DNA of 64,000 bases from contig CALJIC010000206.1 of NCBI GenBank assembly GCA_937974195.1, positions 1 to 64,000 on the forward strand. The letters are read 5' to 3'. Shown piece after piece: positions 45,252 to 54,395 of the stretch. Under the pieces are notes generated by a model. The model saw only the letters and a list, made by a program, of their open reading frames with translations. It was not told the origin of the DNA and ran no database searches. This DNA comes from an uncultured Roseiflexaceae bacterium. Its GTDB lineage: Bacteria; Chloroflexota; Chloroflexia; Chloroflexales; Roseiflexaceae. Both the position numbers and the translations under genes were made by a program. Position 1 is the stretch's first letter; the number at the start of each line of letters is the position of its first letter.

Positions 45252-46145
45252 TCAGGCTTCCGGATCGTAGCTGCAGACGATCAGCTCCTCGACGCTGCCG
45301 CGCTTGCGGCCGTCGCAGTTGATCTTGCGGCTCGCGAGCACCACCGATGTGTTCACCGCGCGCCGGTTGTTGGCGTACAGCTCGCGGCTGAGCGGCGTGG
45401 CCGAGTTGCTGAGCATCACGTAGACGCCGCGGTCAGCCAGGGCGGCGAACACCTCGGCCAGCCGGCGCTGGTCCTCGGGGCCGAAGGTCTGCCCGGTGTA
45501 GTGGGTGAACGAGGCGGTGGCGCTCACCGGCACGTAGGGCGGGTCGAAGTAGACCAGGTCGCCCGGCTCGGCGCGCTCCAGCACGGCGCCGAAGTCCTCC
45601 ACCCGCAGGTCGACGCCGCGCAGCGCGACGCTGACCGCCCGCAGGTTCTCCGGGTCGCAGATCAGCGGGTTCTTGTAGTAGCCGAAGGGGGCGTTAAACT
45701 GGCCCTTGCGGTTGAGGCGGTAGAGCCCGTTGTAGCAGGTGCGGTTGAGGAAGATCGTGCGGGCGGCGCGCTCGATCTTGCTGCGCTTCTCGAACCCCGG
45801 CTCGCGGTCCCAGTTGCGGATCTGCAGGAAGTACTCCGCGTCCAGCCGCCGCTGGTGGTGCCAGCGCAGCGCCGTGATCAGCGACTCGACGTCGTCGCGG
45901 ATCACCTCGTAGCAGACGATCAGCTCTTTGTTGTAGTCGCTCAGGGTGGCGCCGTGGCGCAGCCGGCCGCTGTTGTAGAGGTGGAAGAACAGCGCGCCGC
46001 CGCCGACGAACGGCTCGTGATAGCGGCGGAAGGCGCGCGGCAGCCGCCGCGAGAGCTCTGGGATGAGCTGCCCCTTGCCGCCGGCCCACTTGATGAACGG
46101 GCGCGCGGTGAGCGGCGCCTCGAGCGCGAGCGATGACTGAGACAT
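45252..46145 (-). CDS. dam: Dam-like N6-adenine DNA methyltransferase (D12 class, predicted GATC)
   Basis: A 297-residue alpha-class adenine methyltransferase. Order of motifs: SAM-binding FIKWAGGKGQLIPEL and PFVGGGALFFHL near the N-terminus, LSDYNKELIV, LNRTCYNGLYRLNRKGQFNAP in the target region, and the catalytic DPPY in VYFDPPYVPVS (about residue 200). This is the Dam/DpnM layout. No endonuclease lies beside it. The start at 46145 puts 14 residues before the motif; in-frame starts further up (ATG 46184, GTG 46193) cannot be excluded. Confidence 0.85.
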   Translation of the reverse strand: MSQSSLALEAPLTARPFIKWAGGKGQLIPELSRRLPRAFRRYHEPFVGGGALFFHLYNSGRLRHGATLSDYNKELIVCYEVIRDDVESLITALRWHHQRRLDAEYFLQIRNWDREPGFEKRSKIERAARTIFLNRTCYNGLYRLNRKGQFNAPFGYYKNPLICDPENLRAVSVALRGVDLRVEDFGAVLERAEPGDLVYFDPPYVPVSATASFTHYTGQTFGPEDQRRLAEVFAALADRGVYVMLSNSATPLSRELYANNRRAVNTSVVLASRKINCDGRKRGSVEELIVCSYDPEA

Positions 46146-46235
46146 TATTCCAACAGGCTCTTCTGCGGACGTTGCTGGCGCCATAGGGATCACCCGGCCG
46201 CTAACGTCGGAGGCGGAGACGGTCAGCGGATTATA

Positions 46236-46877
46236 TCATAGCTTGTAGGCCACGATCAGCCCGTCGCGCACTGGGATGAGCGTCGAGATCCAGCCCGCGT
46301 CGGTGGTGAGCATGCGCGTGATCTCGCGCACCCCGACGGTGGACGGGTCCTGGTCGGACTCCTCAAAGATGCGCCCGTGCCAGAGCATGTTGTCGATGAT
46401 CAGCACGCCGCCGGGGCGGAGCTTCTCGGCGATCAGCGGCAGCGAGGCCGGGTAGCCCTCCTTGTCGATGTCGTTGAAGATCAGGTCGAACGGGCCGGGC
46501 GTCTCGCGCAGGGCCTCGGTCGCCTCGCTGACCCGGTACTCGACGATGTCGTCGTAGCCCAGGGCGGCCAGGTGGCCGCGCGCCTGTGCCGAGAGGTCCT
46601 CGCTCCAGACGGTGTGGTACACCGTGCCGCCGCCGTTCTCGCGCACGGCGCGGGCGAACCAGGCGGTGGAGTAGCCGTAGCCGCTGCCGAGCTCGAAGAT
46701 GCGGCGGGCGCCGATCATGCGCGCGATCTGGTAGCAGACGTAGCCGGAGGCGGGGCCGATGATCGGGAAGCCGTTCCGGCGGGCCTTCTCCTCCATCGCC
46801 GCCATCTCGGCCGGGCGCGGCGGCACCAGGCTATCCAGATACTCCTGCACATAATCTGGCACCGGGTCGGTGGGCAT
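46236..46877 (-). CDS. Class I SAM-dependent O-methyltransferase
   Basis: A 213-residue methyltransferase of the COMT/caffeoyl-CoA group. SAM motif RIFELGSGYGYSTAWFARAV (about residues 59-78), acidic motif FDLIFNDIDKEGYPASLPLI, then GGVLIIDNMLWHGRI, which matches the metal-site DNxLxxG of catechol-type enzymes. The substrate is unknown. GAGGAGGG lies three bases before the ATG at 46877. Same direction as the dam-like gene, 90 bases upstream of it. Confidence 0.87.
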   Translation of the reverse strand: MPTDPVPDYVQEYLDSLVPPRPAEMAAMEEKARRNGFPIIGPASGYVCYQIARMIGARRIFELGSGYGYSTAWFARAVRENGGGTVYHTVWSEDLSAQARGHLAALGYDDIVEYRVSEATEALRETPGPFDLIFNDIDKEGYPASLPLIAEKLRPGGVLIIDNMLWHGRIFEESDQDPSTVGVREITRMLTTDAGWISTLIPVRDGLIVAYKL

Positions 46878-46971
46878 GGGTCCCTCCTCTCGTCGCGGTG
46901 GGCGCACGCTGAGGATACCACGCGCCGCCCGCGGGCGCAACGGGCCGGATGAAATGACAGAGGCCATGTGC

Positions 46972-46977
46972 TATACT
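46972..46977 (+). promoter_or_regulatory. -10 box of asnS
   Basis: TATACT, 45 bases before the asnS start. No good -35 at 17 bases. Confidence 0.5.
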
Positions 46978-47022
46978 TTAGCAAATGAGCCTTTACCCGA
47001 TTAGGAATAGCAGAGGGTCGCT

Positions 47023-48348
47023 ATGTCCCTGCTCCCCACCGCAACCGTCGCCGACATCGCGCGCCACGCCGGGGAGAGCGTGACGCTGGCAGGCTGGGTG
47101 GCCGGCAAGACCGAGAAGGGCAAGCTGGTGTTCATCCGGCTGCGCGACGGGAGCGGCACGATCCAGTGCGTGGTGTTCAAGAAGAATGTCTCCGAGGAGA
47201 CCTTCGCCGCCGCGCAGCGGCTGGCGCTGGAGAGCTCCTGCCGCATCACCGGCACCGTGCGCGCCGACGAGCGCGCCCCCGGCGGCTACGAGATCGACGT
47301 CGCCGAGGTGCAGCTGGTCCACGTGCCGGCCGAGGAGTACCCCATCCAGCCCAAGGAGCACGGCATCGAGTTCCTGATGGAGCACCGCCACCTGTGGGTG
47401 CGCTCGGCCAAGCAGCACGCCCTGCTGCGCATCCGCGCCGAGGTGATCGCCGCCGCCCAGGAGTGGCTCAACAGCCAGGGCTTCGTGCGCTTCGACACGC
47501 CGATCCTCACGCCGGTGGCCGCCGAGGGCACAACCAACCTGTTCGCCACCGAGTACTTCGACCTCGGGCGCGCCTACCTGGCCCAGACCGGCCAGCTGTA
47601 CGTCGAGGCCGGGATGATGAGCTTCGGCAAGGTGTACTGCTTCGGGCCGACGTTCCGCGCCGAGAAGAGCAAGACCCGCCGCCACCTGACCGAGTTCTGG
47701 ATGATCGAGCCCGAGGTGGCCTTCGCCACCCACGAGGATAACCTCCGGCTCCAGGAGCAGTTCGTCAGCGCGATCGTCGGGCGGGTGCTCGAGCGCTGCC
47801 GGGAGAGCCTGCGGGTGCTCGAGCGGGACACGACGGCGCTCGAGCGCTGCCAGCCGCCCTTCCCGCGCATCACCTACGACGACGCGCTCGCGCTGATCGA
47901 GCGGCACCAGGGCGAGGTGGAGGGCGCCACGCCGATCCCGTGGGGCGAGGACTTCGGCGCGCCCCACGAGACGCTGATCGCCAGCAAGTTCGACAAGCCG
48001 GTGTTCGTGGAGAAGTTCCCGACCGCCGCCAAGGCCTTCTACATGCAGCCGGACCCGGATCGGCCGGAGGTGGCGCTGTGCGCCGACCTGCTCGCGCCCG
48101 AGGGGTACGGCGAGATCATCGGCGGCTCACAGCGCATCCACGACGCCGCCCTGCTGGAGCAGCGCATCCGCGAGCACGGCCTGAACGTAGACGACTACCA
48201 GTGGTATCTCGACCTGCGGCGCTACGGCAGCGTGCCGCACAGCGGCTTTGGCATGGGCATCGAGCGCTGTACGGCCTGGATCGCCGGTACGCACCACATC
48301 CGCGAGACCATCCCGTTCCCGCGCATGCTCTACCGGATGTATCCCTAG
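47023..48348 (+). CDS. asnS: Asparagine-tRNA ligase
   Basis: A 441-residue class IIb synthetase charging tRNA-Asn. OB-fold anticodon domain at residues 15-105 (VTLAGWVAGKTEKGKLVFIR). Catalytic core with motif 2 FGPTFRAEKSKTRRHLTEFW and motif 3 SGFGMGIERC. The pattern MIEPEVAF is typical of AsnRS rather than AspRS. AGAGGG precedes the ATG. Full length. Confidence 0.95.
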   Translation: MSLLPTATVADIARHAGESVTLAGWVAGKTEKGKLVFIRLRDGSGTIQCVVFKKNVSEETFAAAQRLALESSCRITGTVRADERAPGGYEIDVAEVQLVHVPAEEYPIQPKEHGIEFLMEHRHLWVRSAKQHALLRIRAEVIAAAQEWLNSQGFVRFDTPILTPVAAEGTTNLFATEYFDLGRAYLAQTGQLYVEAGMMSFGKVYCFGPTFRAEKSKTRRHLTEFWMIEPEVAFATHEDNLRLQEQFVSAIVGRVLERCRESLRVLERDTTALERCQPPFPRITYDDALALIERHQGEVEGATPIPWGEDFGAPHETLIASKFDKPVFVEKFPTAAKAFYMQPDPDRPEVALCADLLAPEGYGEIIGGSQRIHDAALLEQRIREHGLNVDDYQWYLDLRRYGSVPHSGFGMGIERCTAWIAGTHHIRETIPFPRMLYRMYP

Positions 48349-48521
48349 CGCGCCTGCAGCGCAAAGAGATGCCGGTGCCGGCGGCGGCGCGTTCCTGTTC
48401 CGCGCCCCGCCGTGCTAGCTACGGCCGCACACGCAGCTGCGTACCTGCTGCGGCCCCTTCGTCGTCCCGCGCCACACAAGGCTGAGGCCACGAGACCTGC
48501 CCATTGGACGACCCTAAGAAC

Positions 48522-50588
48522 ATGCGAGCCGACGACCCTCCGCCCCCAGATGGTCTGAACGACGATCTCCTGTACGATATTCTCGATAACCTCCCGGCCG
48601 CGGTGCTCGTCGTCGCCCTGCCGGACTTCCGCATCCTGGCGGTGAACGCCCGCGCCTGCGCCCGGCTCGGCATCCGCCTGGCCCCCGACCTGGTCGGCAA
48701 GCCCTGCGAGGCGGTCATCCCGCGCTTCGCCGAGGACGGCATAGCGCGCAGCTGGCTCGCGGCGGCCGGCCTGGACGCCGACGACTCACAGCGGACGCTG
48801 GTGACGGCCGAGGACCCCGGCGCCGCGCGGCGCTGGCAGGCCACCGCCCTGCGCGGCGCGTCGGGTGAGGTGGAGCGGCTGCTGGTCTACCGCATCGAGG
48901 GCCAGAGCGCCGCGCAGCGCCCCGATCAGCAGTTCGCCGCCAGCACACGGCAGATCGCCGAGGCGCTGATCTCGACGATCGACCGCGACCAGCTGCTGGA
49001 CCTGATCCTCGAGCAGCTCCGCAGCGTCGTCGCCTACGACCAGGCGGCGATCATGCTGCGCGACGACGAGGGGTACTACATCGCCGCCGGGCGCGGCTTT
49101 CAGGATCGCGAGCGCGTGCTCAGCCTGCGCTTCAGCCGCAACGACCCGCTGTTCGGGGAGCTGGCCGAGCGGCAGGAGGTGATCATCCTGCGCGACGCGC
49201 AGCAGGAGGTGCAGCTGAAGGCGCCGGTCGGTCCGATCCGCGGCATGATGGGCGTGCCGCTGAGCGTGCAGGGCGAGATGATCGGCGTGCTGACGATCGA
49301 CAGCTTCACGCCGAACCGCTACACGATGGCGGACGCCGCGCGCGCCAAGGCGTTCGGCGCCTACGCGGCGCTGGCGGTGCGCAACGCCGAGCTGTACCGC
49401 CAGGCGCGCGAGCGGTCGGCGCGGCTCGAGCAGGCGCTCGCCGACCTGCGGCTGGCGCAGCAGCGCCTGGTCCAGTCCGAGCGGCTGTCGGCGATCGGCG
49501 AGCTGGTGGCCGGGGTGGCGCACGAGCTCAACAACCCGCTCACCGCCGTGCTGGGCTTCGCGACGATCCTCCAGCAGCGGGCGCCCGCCGAGCTGCAGGC
49601 CGACGTCGCGCCGATCATGGAGGGCGCCAACCGCGCGCGGCGCATCGTCCAGAACCTGCTGACCTTCGCCCGCCAGCAGGCGGCGGAGATGGAGGAGGTG
49701 GACCTGAACCAGGCCGTGCGCCGCGTGCTCAACCTGTACGGCTACCTGCTGCGCAGCGACAACGTGATCGTCGAGGAGCGCCTGGCGCCAAACCTGCCGA
49801 CGACGGTGGCGGACATGACCGCGGTGCAGCAGGTGCTGCTCAACCTGATCAACAACGCCCGACAGGCGCTGGATGGCTGGGAGGGCGAGCGCCGGATCGT
49901 GATCCGCACCTACCTGGGGGCCGATGGGGAGGGCGGCGAGCGGCTGGGGGTCGAGGTGGCGGACAGCGGGCCGGGGATCGCGCCGGAGCATCTGCCGCTG
50001 GTATTCGAGCCCTTCTTCACCACCAAGCCGGTGGGCGAGGGCACCGGGCTCGGCCTCTCGATCTGCTACGGGATCGTCAAGCAGTACGGCGGGGACATCC
50101 GGGTCGAGAGCGCGCCGGGGCAGGGCGCGCGCTTCACCGTCGAGCTGCCGGTGCGCCACGCGTACCCCGCTGAGGCGGATGCGCCGGAGCCGGGCGCGCC
50201 GCAGAGCACAGCGCCACGCCAGGTGCTGGTGATCGACGACGAGCCGACGATCGGCGCGCTTGTGGAGCGGGTGCTCAGCCAGCAGGGCTACCAGACGACG
50301 CTCTGCACCAACGCGGAGGAGGCCCAGCGCCAGCTGAGGCGCGGCGGCTACGACCTGATCATCAGCGACGTGCGCATGCCTGGGATCAGCGGGATGCAGG
50401 TGTACGATGAGCTGGCGCGCCACGCGCCGCACATGACCCAGCGGCTGCTCTTCATCAGCGGGGACACCGTGGGCCGCGCGACGCGCGAGCTGCTCGAGCT
50501 GAGCGGCTGCGCCTTCCTCGAGAAGCCGTTCGAGGTGCACGAGCTCGTGGCGATGGTGCAGAAAATGTTAGACGGGCCGCCGGAGTAG
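48522..50588 (+). CDS. Hybrid sensor histidine kinase (PAS-GAF-HisKA-HATPase-REC)
   Basis: A 688-residue soluble kinase. A PAS-like domain (about 10-125), GAF domain (about 140-290), then a coiled-coil and dimerisation domain with His334 (GVAHELNNPL). The ATPase domain has NLINNARQALDG, DSGPGIAPEH, FFTTKPVGEGTGLGLSI. A C-terminal receiver has Asp616 (IISDVRMPGISG). No membrane span, so the signal is cytoplasmic. The ATG at 48522 is preferred to the in-frame TTG at 48504. No partner regulator lies next to it. Confidence 0.9.
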   Translation: MRADDPPPPDGLNDDLLYDILDNLPAAVLVVALPDFRILAVNARACARLGIRLAPDLVGKPCEAVIPRFAEDGIARSWLAAAGLDADDSQRTLVTAEDPGAARRWQATALRGASGEVERLLVYRIEGQSAAQRPDQQFAASTRQIAEALISTIDRDQLLDLILEQLRSVVAYDQAAIMLRDDEGYYIAAGRGFQDRERVLSLRFSRNDPLFGELAERQEVIILRDAQQEVQLKAPVGPIRGMMGVPLSVQGEMIGVLTIDSFTPNRYTMADAARAKAFGAYAALAVRNAELYRQARERSARLEQALADLRLAQQRLVQSERLSAIGELVAGVAHELNNPLTAVLGFATILQQRAPAELQADVAPIMEGANRARRIVQNLLTFARQQAAEMEEVDLNQAVRRVLNLYGYLLRSDNVIVEERLAPNLPTTVADMTAVQQVLLNLINNARQALDGWEGERRIVIRTYLGADGEGGERLGVEVADSGPGIAPEHLPLVFEPFFTTKPVGEGTGLGLSICYGIVKQYGGDIRVESAPGQGARFTVELPVRHAYPAEADAPEPGAPQSTAPRQVLVIDDEPTIGALVERVLSQQGYQTTLCTNAEEAQRQLRRGGYDLIISDVRMPGISGMQVYDELARHAPHMTQRLLFISGDTVGRATRELLELSGCAFLEKPFEVHELVAMVQKMLDGPPE

Positions 50589-50608
50589 GGCGGCCCGCCG
50601 GGGAGGCT

Positions 50609-51049
50609 CTACGGTATGCGGGCGCGGCTGCCGACGACGCGCCGGACGCCGTCCACCATCGTCCGGCCGGCGTCGAGGTAGGCGGAGTAGACCACCGCGC
50701 GGCGCAGGGCGAGCGGCAGGGCCGCGATCAGCAGCGCGAGGGCGGGGATGTACCAGATCCAGCCGAAGGCGCTGCCGAGGAAGAACAGGGCCAGCGCCAC
50801 GCCGAGCAGCACGTTCATCAGCGCCGCGCCGGGGCTCGGCACCATGCTGGGGAGCAGGTCGCGCAGATTGCCGAGAATGAGCAGCGCGCCCACCGCCAGC
50901 GCGAAGTAGGCCTGCATCCCCGCGCTGAGCAGCCCGCCGACGAGCGACAGGAGCAGCACCGCAGCGATGCCAACCGCGACGTATATGTAGATCGGCGGGA
51001 TGCGCATCCCGCTGCGCCCCGCACTCCAGTTGCCATTGCCGTTATACAT
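50609..51049 (-). CDS. Membrane protein of unknown function
   Basis: A 146-residue protein with a polar Asn/Gly N-terminus and four hydrophobic spans: YIYVAVGIAAVLLLSLVGGL, a following AYFALAVGALLILG, ALMNVLLGVALALFFLG and WIWYIPALALLIAALPLAL. A basic C-terminal tail follows. I do not recognise the family. AAGGGGGA precedes the ATG. Convergent with the hybrid kinase gene. Confidence 0.7.
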   Translation of the reverse strand: MYNGNGNWSAGRSGMRIPPIYIYVAVGIAAVLLLSLVGGLLSAGMQAYFALAVGALLILGNLRDLLPSMVPSPGAALMNVLLGVALALFFLGSAFGWIWYIPALALLIAALPLALRRAVVYSAYLDAGRTMVDGVRRVVGSRARIP

Positions 51050-51239
51050 TGCTTCGTCCCCCTTGAGATGCGGCTGTCCGTGGCGCCCACCCGGCGCTGT
51101 GCGAGCCGTTCACGTATGGTACGTAGCCGGCGGGCCACTTGTTGCATGGCGAGCGCCGTCTCGAGTGACGCACCCTCTTACTCAGCGGGCTACTCGCCCC
51201 GCGCTCCCGTCCCGCCCAGCGACCCGGCGTGCTGTGGCA

Positions 51240-51470
51240 CGCTGAAGCTGCCCAGCCGCTCATCCTTTCCATCGGAAGGTTCGGTGGGCCGCAGGCCATC
51301 AAAAGCTGCTTTCCACTGGGAGGTTCGGAGGGCCTACGGGCCCTCCAAGTTTTTTCTCGCCGCAGGGCGGCAAAACGAAGGAGATTCAGAGAGGCAAAGC
51401 CTCCTGAAATCCCTCCGGGGTGTGGGGCACGGCTACACGCCCCGCATCCCCGGCGGAGCGCGTCCGCGGA
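51240..51470. repeat. Modular hairpin repeat in a 463-bp gap
   Basis: The gap 51050-51512 holds GGTTCGGAGGGCC-TAC-GGGCCCTCC near 51320-51345, followed by AAGTTTTTTCTC, then CGCCGCAGGGCGGC, and AGAGGC-AAA-GCCTCCT. These are modules 1-2-3 of the family at 11975. An extra, imperfect module 1 lies at about 51285. The rest of the gap (51050-51240) shows no gene. Confidence 0.65.
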
Positions 51471-51512
51471 TGCGGGGGCGACGGCGGCTTGAGAGCTGAG
51501 GCGGCGCTTGGG

Positions 51513-51785
51513 CTACTGCCAGAGACTCTTCCACACGTCCTGGACGGTGGTCTGGACAGTGGCGATCGTCTGGCGGATCGGGTCGGGCGACAGGCGCGCG
51601 TCGAGGCGCGTGCGGGCGTCCTCGATCACTTCGTGCAGAAGCTGGTGCGCGTACCGCCCGTACAGGCGCGTCAGATCGTCGGCGTAGTTATCGAGCAGGC
51701 TCTCGCGGTCGGCCGCGGATGGCGCCTCGGCGATCAGGCGCGCCAGTATCTCGCGGGCCTCGGAGCGGAAGTCTTCGGTTGACAT
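51513..51785 (-). CDS. Small protein of unknown function
   Basis: A 90-residue, helical, charged protein with no signal peptide or membrane span. The middle LLDNYADDLTRLYGRYAHQLLHEVIEDART suggests an amphipathic helix pair. Strong GGAGGAA precedes the ATG, which supports real translation. It lies 73 bases downstream of the DUF4037 gene on the same strand, so it may end that operon. Confidence 0.6.
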   Translation of the reverse strand: MSTEDFRSEAREILARLIAEAPSAADRESLLDNYADDLTRLYGRYAHQLLHEVIEDARTRLDARLSPDPIRQTIATVQTTVQDVWKSLWQ

Positions 51786-51858
51786 ATGGCTGTTCCTCCG
51801 GAGTACTATACCCCTAGGACGCTGCGCGGGCCGCAGAAGTTGCGCGGCGCCGGCGGCC

Positions 51859-52947
51859 TCATTCGTAGAGCCGGCGCAGCTGGGCCCGCCAGGAGGCGTC
51901 CGAGCGCAGGTCGGTGCTGTCGCTCCACTGGTCGATCGAGCCGATCAGCCGGCGCGACGCGATCCGCCGCACGTCGGGGTCCGCTATCTGCTCGCGCAGC
52001 GCCCCGGCGAAGCGCCCGCCGTAGATCACGCGGAACGGCCGGTCGAAGAACGAGGTGGTCTCGGCGGGCAGCGGCGCGGTGAGGCCGAGGGCGTTGTGCA
52101 TCGCGGCCAGCTGCTCGTAGGCCGCAGCCAGGGCCGCGCCGCGCTCCTGCCAGCCCCGCGCCGCCAGGGCAGCCTCGAGCAGCGGCCGGATGGTCGCCGA
52201 GCAGCGCAGCCGGCCGAACGCCGTGCCGAACCACTTCGGGTAGGGCGCGTAGCGCCGCTCCATCAGGAAGCAGAGGAACATGATGTCGCGGGCCAGGCGG
52301 GCGCCGATCAGCGCGGAGCCGAGCTCGTCGCCCACGTGGCCGGCGCGGGGCATGAGGTGCTCCTCCTGCGCGATGCGCGTCCAGCCGGCGGCCAGCATGT
52401 ACAGCCAGACGTCGCGCGGGTAGTAGGCCAGGCGCTCGCGCAGCGCCGTCAGCTCGCCGGTCCCGTCGTGGTGCACGGCGCCGGCGGTCAGCTCGAGCAG
52501 CTTCTGCGAGGGGATCGTGAGCCAATCGGCGGCGTCGAGCGGCGCGCCGGGCCGGAAGGCAGCCAGCTCCCACACGAAGCTGCTCAGCGTCACCGGGCGC
52601 ACGCGGTGGTAGGCCCGCCCCTCGCCCGGCGTGTCGACGCCGCTCGGGACGAGGACCGGGAAGCCGGCGAAGGTCTCCGGCAGCCGCTCCTGCAGCACCG
52701 CCTCGATCCGCTGCGCCAGCGGCCCGTCCTCGTCACGCAGGAAGATCTGCACCGCCGGCCCCCAGTCGTGGTCGGTGGACATGGGGGTGTCGAACCCGAG
52801 CACGTCGCTGCCGGGGCCGATGCGCGCCGCCGCGTAGGGCAGGCCGGGGAAGGCGGCGTCGAGGATCGGCCGCACGACCTCTTCGTAGAAGCGGCGGCTG
52901 AGCTCCAGGCCGGGGATGAAGCCCGGCTGGCCGGGCGCGGCGCTCAC
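51859..52947 (-). CDS. DUF4037 (nucleotidyltransferase-like) protein
   Basis: A 362-residue protein. The N-terminal segment RIGPGSDVLGFDTPMSTDHDWGP (about residues 40-62; GS-D...DTxxSxDHDWGP) is the hallmark of DUF4037, a nucleotidyltransferase-fold family. The rest is alpha-helical, with PRDVWLYMLAAGWTRIAQEE and APYPKWFGTAFGRL. The GTG start overlaps the VOC gene's stop as GTGA. Members are found near antibiotic-kinase-like genes; no activity is certain. Confidence 0.78.
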   Translation of the reverse strand: MSAAPGQPGFIPGLELSRRFYEEVVRPILDAAFPGLPYAAARIGPGSDVLGFDTPMSTDHDWGPAVQIFLRDEDGPLAQRIEAVLQERLPETFAGFPVLVPSGVDTPGEGRAYHRVRPVTLSSFVWELAAFRPGAPLDAADWLTIPSQKLLELTAGAVHHDGTGELTALRERLAYYPRDVWLYMLAAGWTRIAQEEHLMPRAGHVGDELGSALIGARLARDIMFLCFLMERRYAPYPKWFGTAFGRLRCSATIRPLLEAALAARGWQERGAALAAAYEQLAAMHNALGLTAPLPAETTSFFDRPFRVIYGGRFAGALREQIADPDVRRIASRRLIGSIDQWSDSTDLRSDASWRAQLRRLYE

Positions 52948-53345
52948 TTGCCGATCAGCTCGACCGTGACCCCCTGGGTCGCCGAGCGGTCCAGGAACAG
53001 GCCGCGCCGCCCCTGCGTGCCCTGGTGCAGGCTCGTCTGCGCTGGGGGCAGCCCGTGGTCCGCGGTGGTCTCGAGCGCCTCCTGGGCGTTGTCGACCGCC
53101 AGGCAGAAGTGGTGCAGGCCGGGGCCGCCGTTGGCGCGCAGCCACTCCCACAGCGGGCTGTCGTCGGTCAGCGGCTCGACGAGCTGCAGCTGCGTGTTGC
53201 CGAGGTCCAGGTGGGTCAGCAGCGCCGTGTCGTTGTTGACCTTCTCGCTGTAGAGCACCGGGAAGCCGAAGCGGTCGCGCCAGACGGCCAGGGCCGCCTC
53301 GGTGTCCGGCACGACGATCGCCAGGTGGTCAAGGCCGCGGAACAT
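52944..53345 (-). CDS. VOC-family protein, methylmalonyl-CoA epimerase-like
   Basis: A 133-residue vicinal-oxygen-chelate protein. Metal-ligand positions: His in GLDHLAIVVPD (residue 7), Gln in TQLQLVEPL, His in GLHHFCLAVDN and Glu in VTVELIGK. Both betaalphabetabetabeta modules are present. Length and motifs match methylmalonyl-CoA epimerase, but no mutase or carboxylase genes are near. AAGGAG precedes the ATG. Coupled to the DUF4037 gene by a GTGA overlap. Confidence 0.8.
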   Translation of the reverse strand: MFRGLDHLAIVVPDTEAALAVWRDRFGFPVLYSEKVNNDTALLTHLDLGNTQLQLVEPLTDDSPLWEWLRANGGPGLHHFCLAVDNAQEALETTADHGLPPAQTSLHQGTQGRRGLFLDRSATQGVTVELIGK

Positions 53346-53391
53346 AGGGGTTTCTCCTTTATGACTTGCGCAGTCGGCGTCTGACACTGGA

Positions 53392-53545
53392 GGGGTTTGG
53401 GGAGGCTTCGCCTCCCCGGGAGTCCTTCTTTTGCCGCTCTGCAGCGACTTTGTCGCCGCAGAGCGGCGAGGAGAAAGATCTCGGAGGGCCAGCGGCCCTC
53501 CGCACCTCCCGGCAGGAATAACCAGCGGCCGTAGGCCCGTCACAT
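53392..53545. repeat. Modular three-hairpin repeat, inverted order
   Basis: Module 3 GGGGAGGC-TTC-GCCTCCCC (about 53399-53417), module 2 GCCGCTCTGCAGCGAC (53433-53448) with 53452-53467 (one mismatch), module 1 GGAGGGCC-AGC-GGCCCTCC (about 53483-53501). This is the reverse order to 11975-12130, so the element inserts in both orientations. It lies between the aldolase and VOC genes. Confidence 0.78.
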
Positions 53546-53591
53546 CTCCCCAGAGGGAGGCCGCCGCGGGGGAAAGGGACGCTCGAGAGGG

Positions 53592-54395
53592 CTACGCCCC
53601 GCCGGATGTTCCGCCCTCCCCTGCCGCGATCTGGCGGACCCCCGCGAACGCCTGCGCCAGCGCATCGCGGTAGACGAAGTAGTCGCCGCTGTACGAGATG
53701 ACATTATACCCGAGCGCCATCCACTCGGCGGCCTGCTCCAGGTTGCCGGGCTGGATTCCGGCCGCGAGGCCGTGCCGGCGGGCGACCTCCACCACCCGCC
53801 GCAGCGCCCCGAGGAACCGCTCGTCGTCGAACGCGCCGGGGATGCCGAGCGACTGGGTGAGGTCCGCCTGGCCGACCCACAGGATGTCCACGCCGGGCGT
53901 GGCGGCGATCGCCTCGAGCTGCTCCAGCCCCTCGCGGCTCTCGATCTGGCAGATGATGGTCGTGCCCACGTTCGAGCGCTCCATGAAGGCGCGCGCGTCC
54001 TCCTGCCGGAAGTCGCCGTGCGGCCCGCCGAGGATCACGCCGCGCCGGCCGGCCGGCGCGTACTTGGCGGCCTCGACCACCGCGCGGGCCTGGTCGGCGC
54101 TCCTGACGTTCGGCACCATGATCCCGAGCGCGCCGGCGTCGAGCGCGCGGGCGACGAAGTGGTAGTCGACCTGCGGGATACGCACGAACGGCGCCACCGG
54201 CGTGGCCTTGAACCAGGCCACCATATCGGCCACGTCGGCGATGTCGAAGGCGCCGTGCTCCATGTCGATCACGACGAAGTCGGCGCCGGCGGCCTCGAGG
54301 ATCTTGGCGACGCCGCGGGTGCCGAACTCGAGGATCATGTGGCCGACGGGGACGCGCCCCTCGGCGAGGACCTGCTGCAGCCGGTTCGGTTTCAC
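53592..54395 (-). CDS. HpcH/HpaI-family aldolase
   Basis: A 267-residue class II pyruvate-type aldolase. Motifs: ADFVVIDMEHGAFDIADVAD (catalytic His), the substrate loop VPFVRIP.., MVPNVRSADQARAVVEA, the metal-binding Glu in IICQIESREGLEQLEAIAA and VGQADLTQSLGIPG. These enzymes cleave or form 2-keto-3-deoxy sugar-acid type bonds using a divalent metal. The GTG start overlaps the dehydrogenase stop as GTGA, with GGAGGGAG upstream. Its operon suggests a sugar-acid pathway. Confidence 0.92.
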   Translation of the reverse strand: MKPNRLQQVLAEGRVPVGHMILEFGTRGVAKILEAAGADFVVIDMEHGAFDIADVADMVAWFKATPVAPFVRIPQVDYHFVARALDAGALGIMVPNVRSADQARAVVEAAKYAPAGRRGVILGGPHGDFRQEDARAFMERSNVGTTIICQIESREGLEQLEAIAATPGVDILWVGQADLTQSLGIPGAFDDERFLGALRRVVEVARRHGLAAGIQPGNLEQAAEWMALGYNVISYSGDYFVYRDALAQAFAGVRQIAAGEGGTSGGA

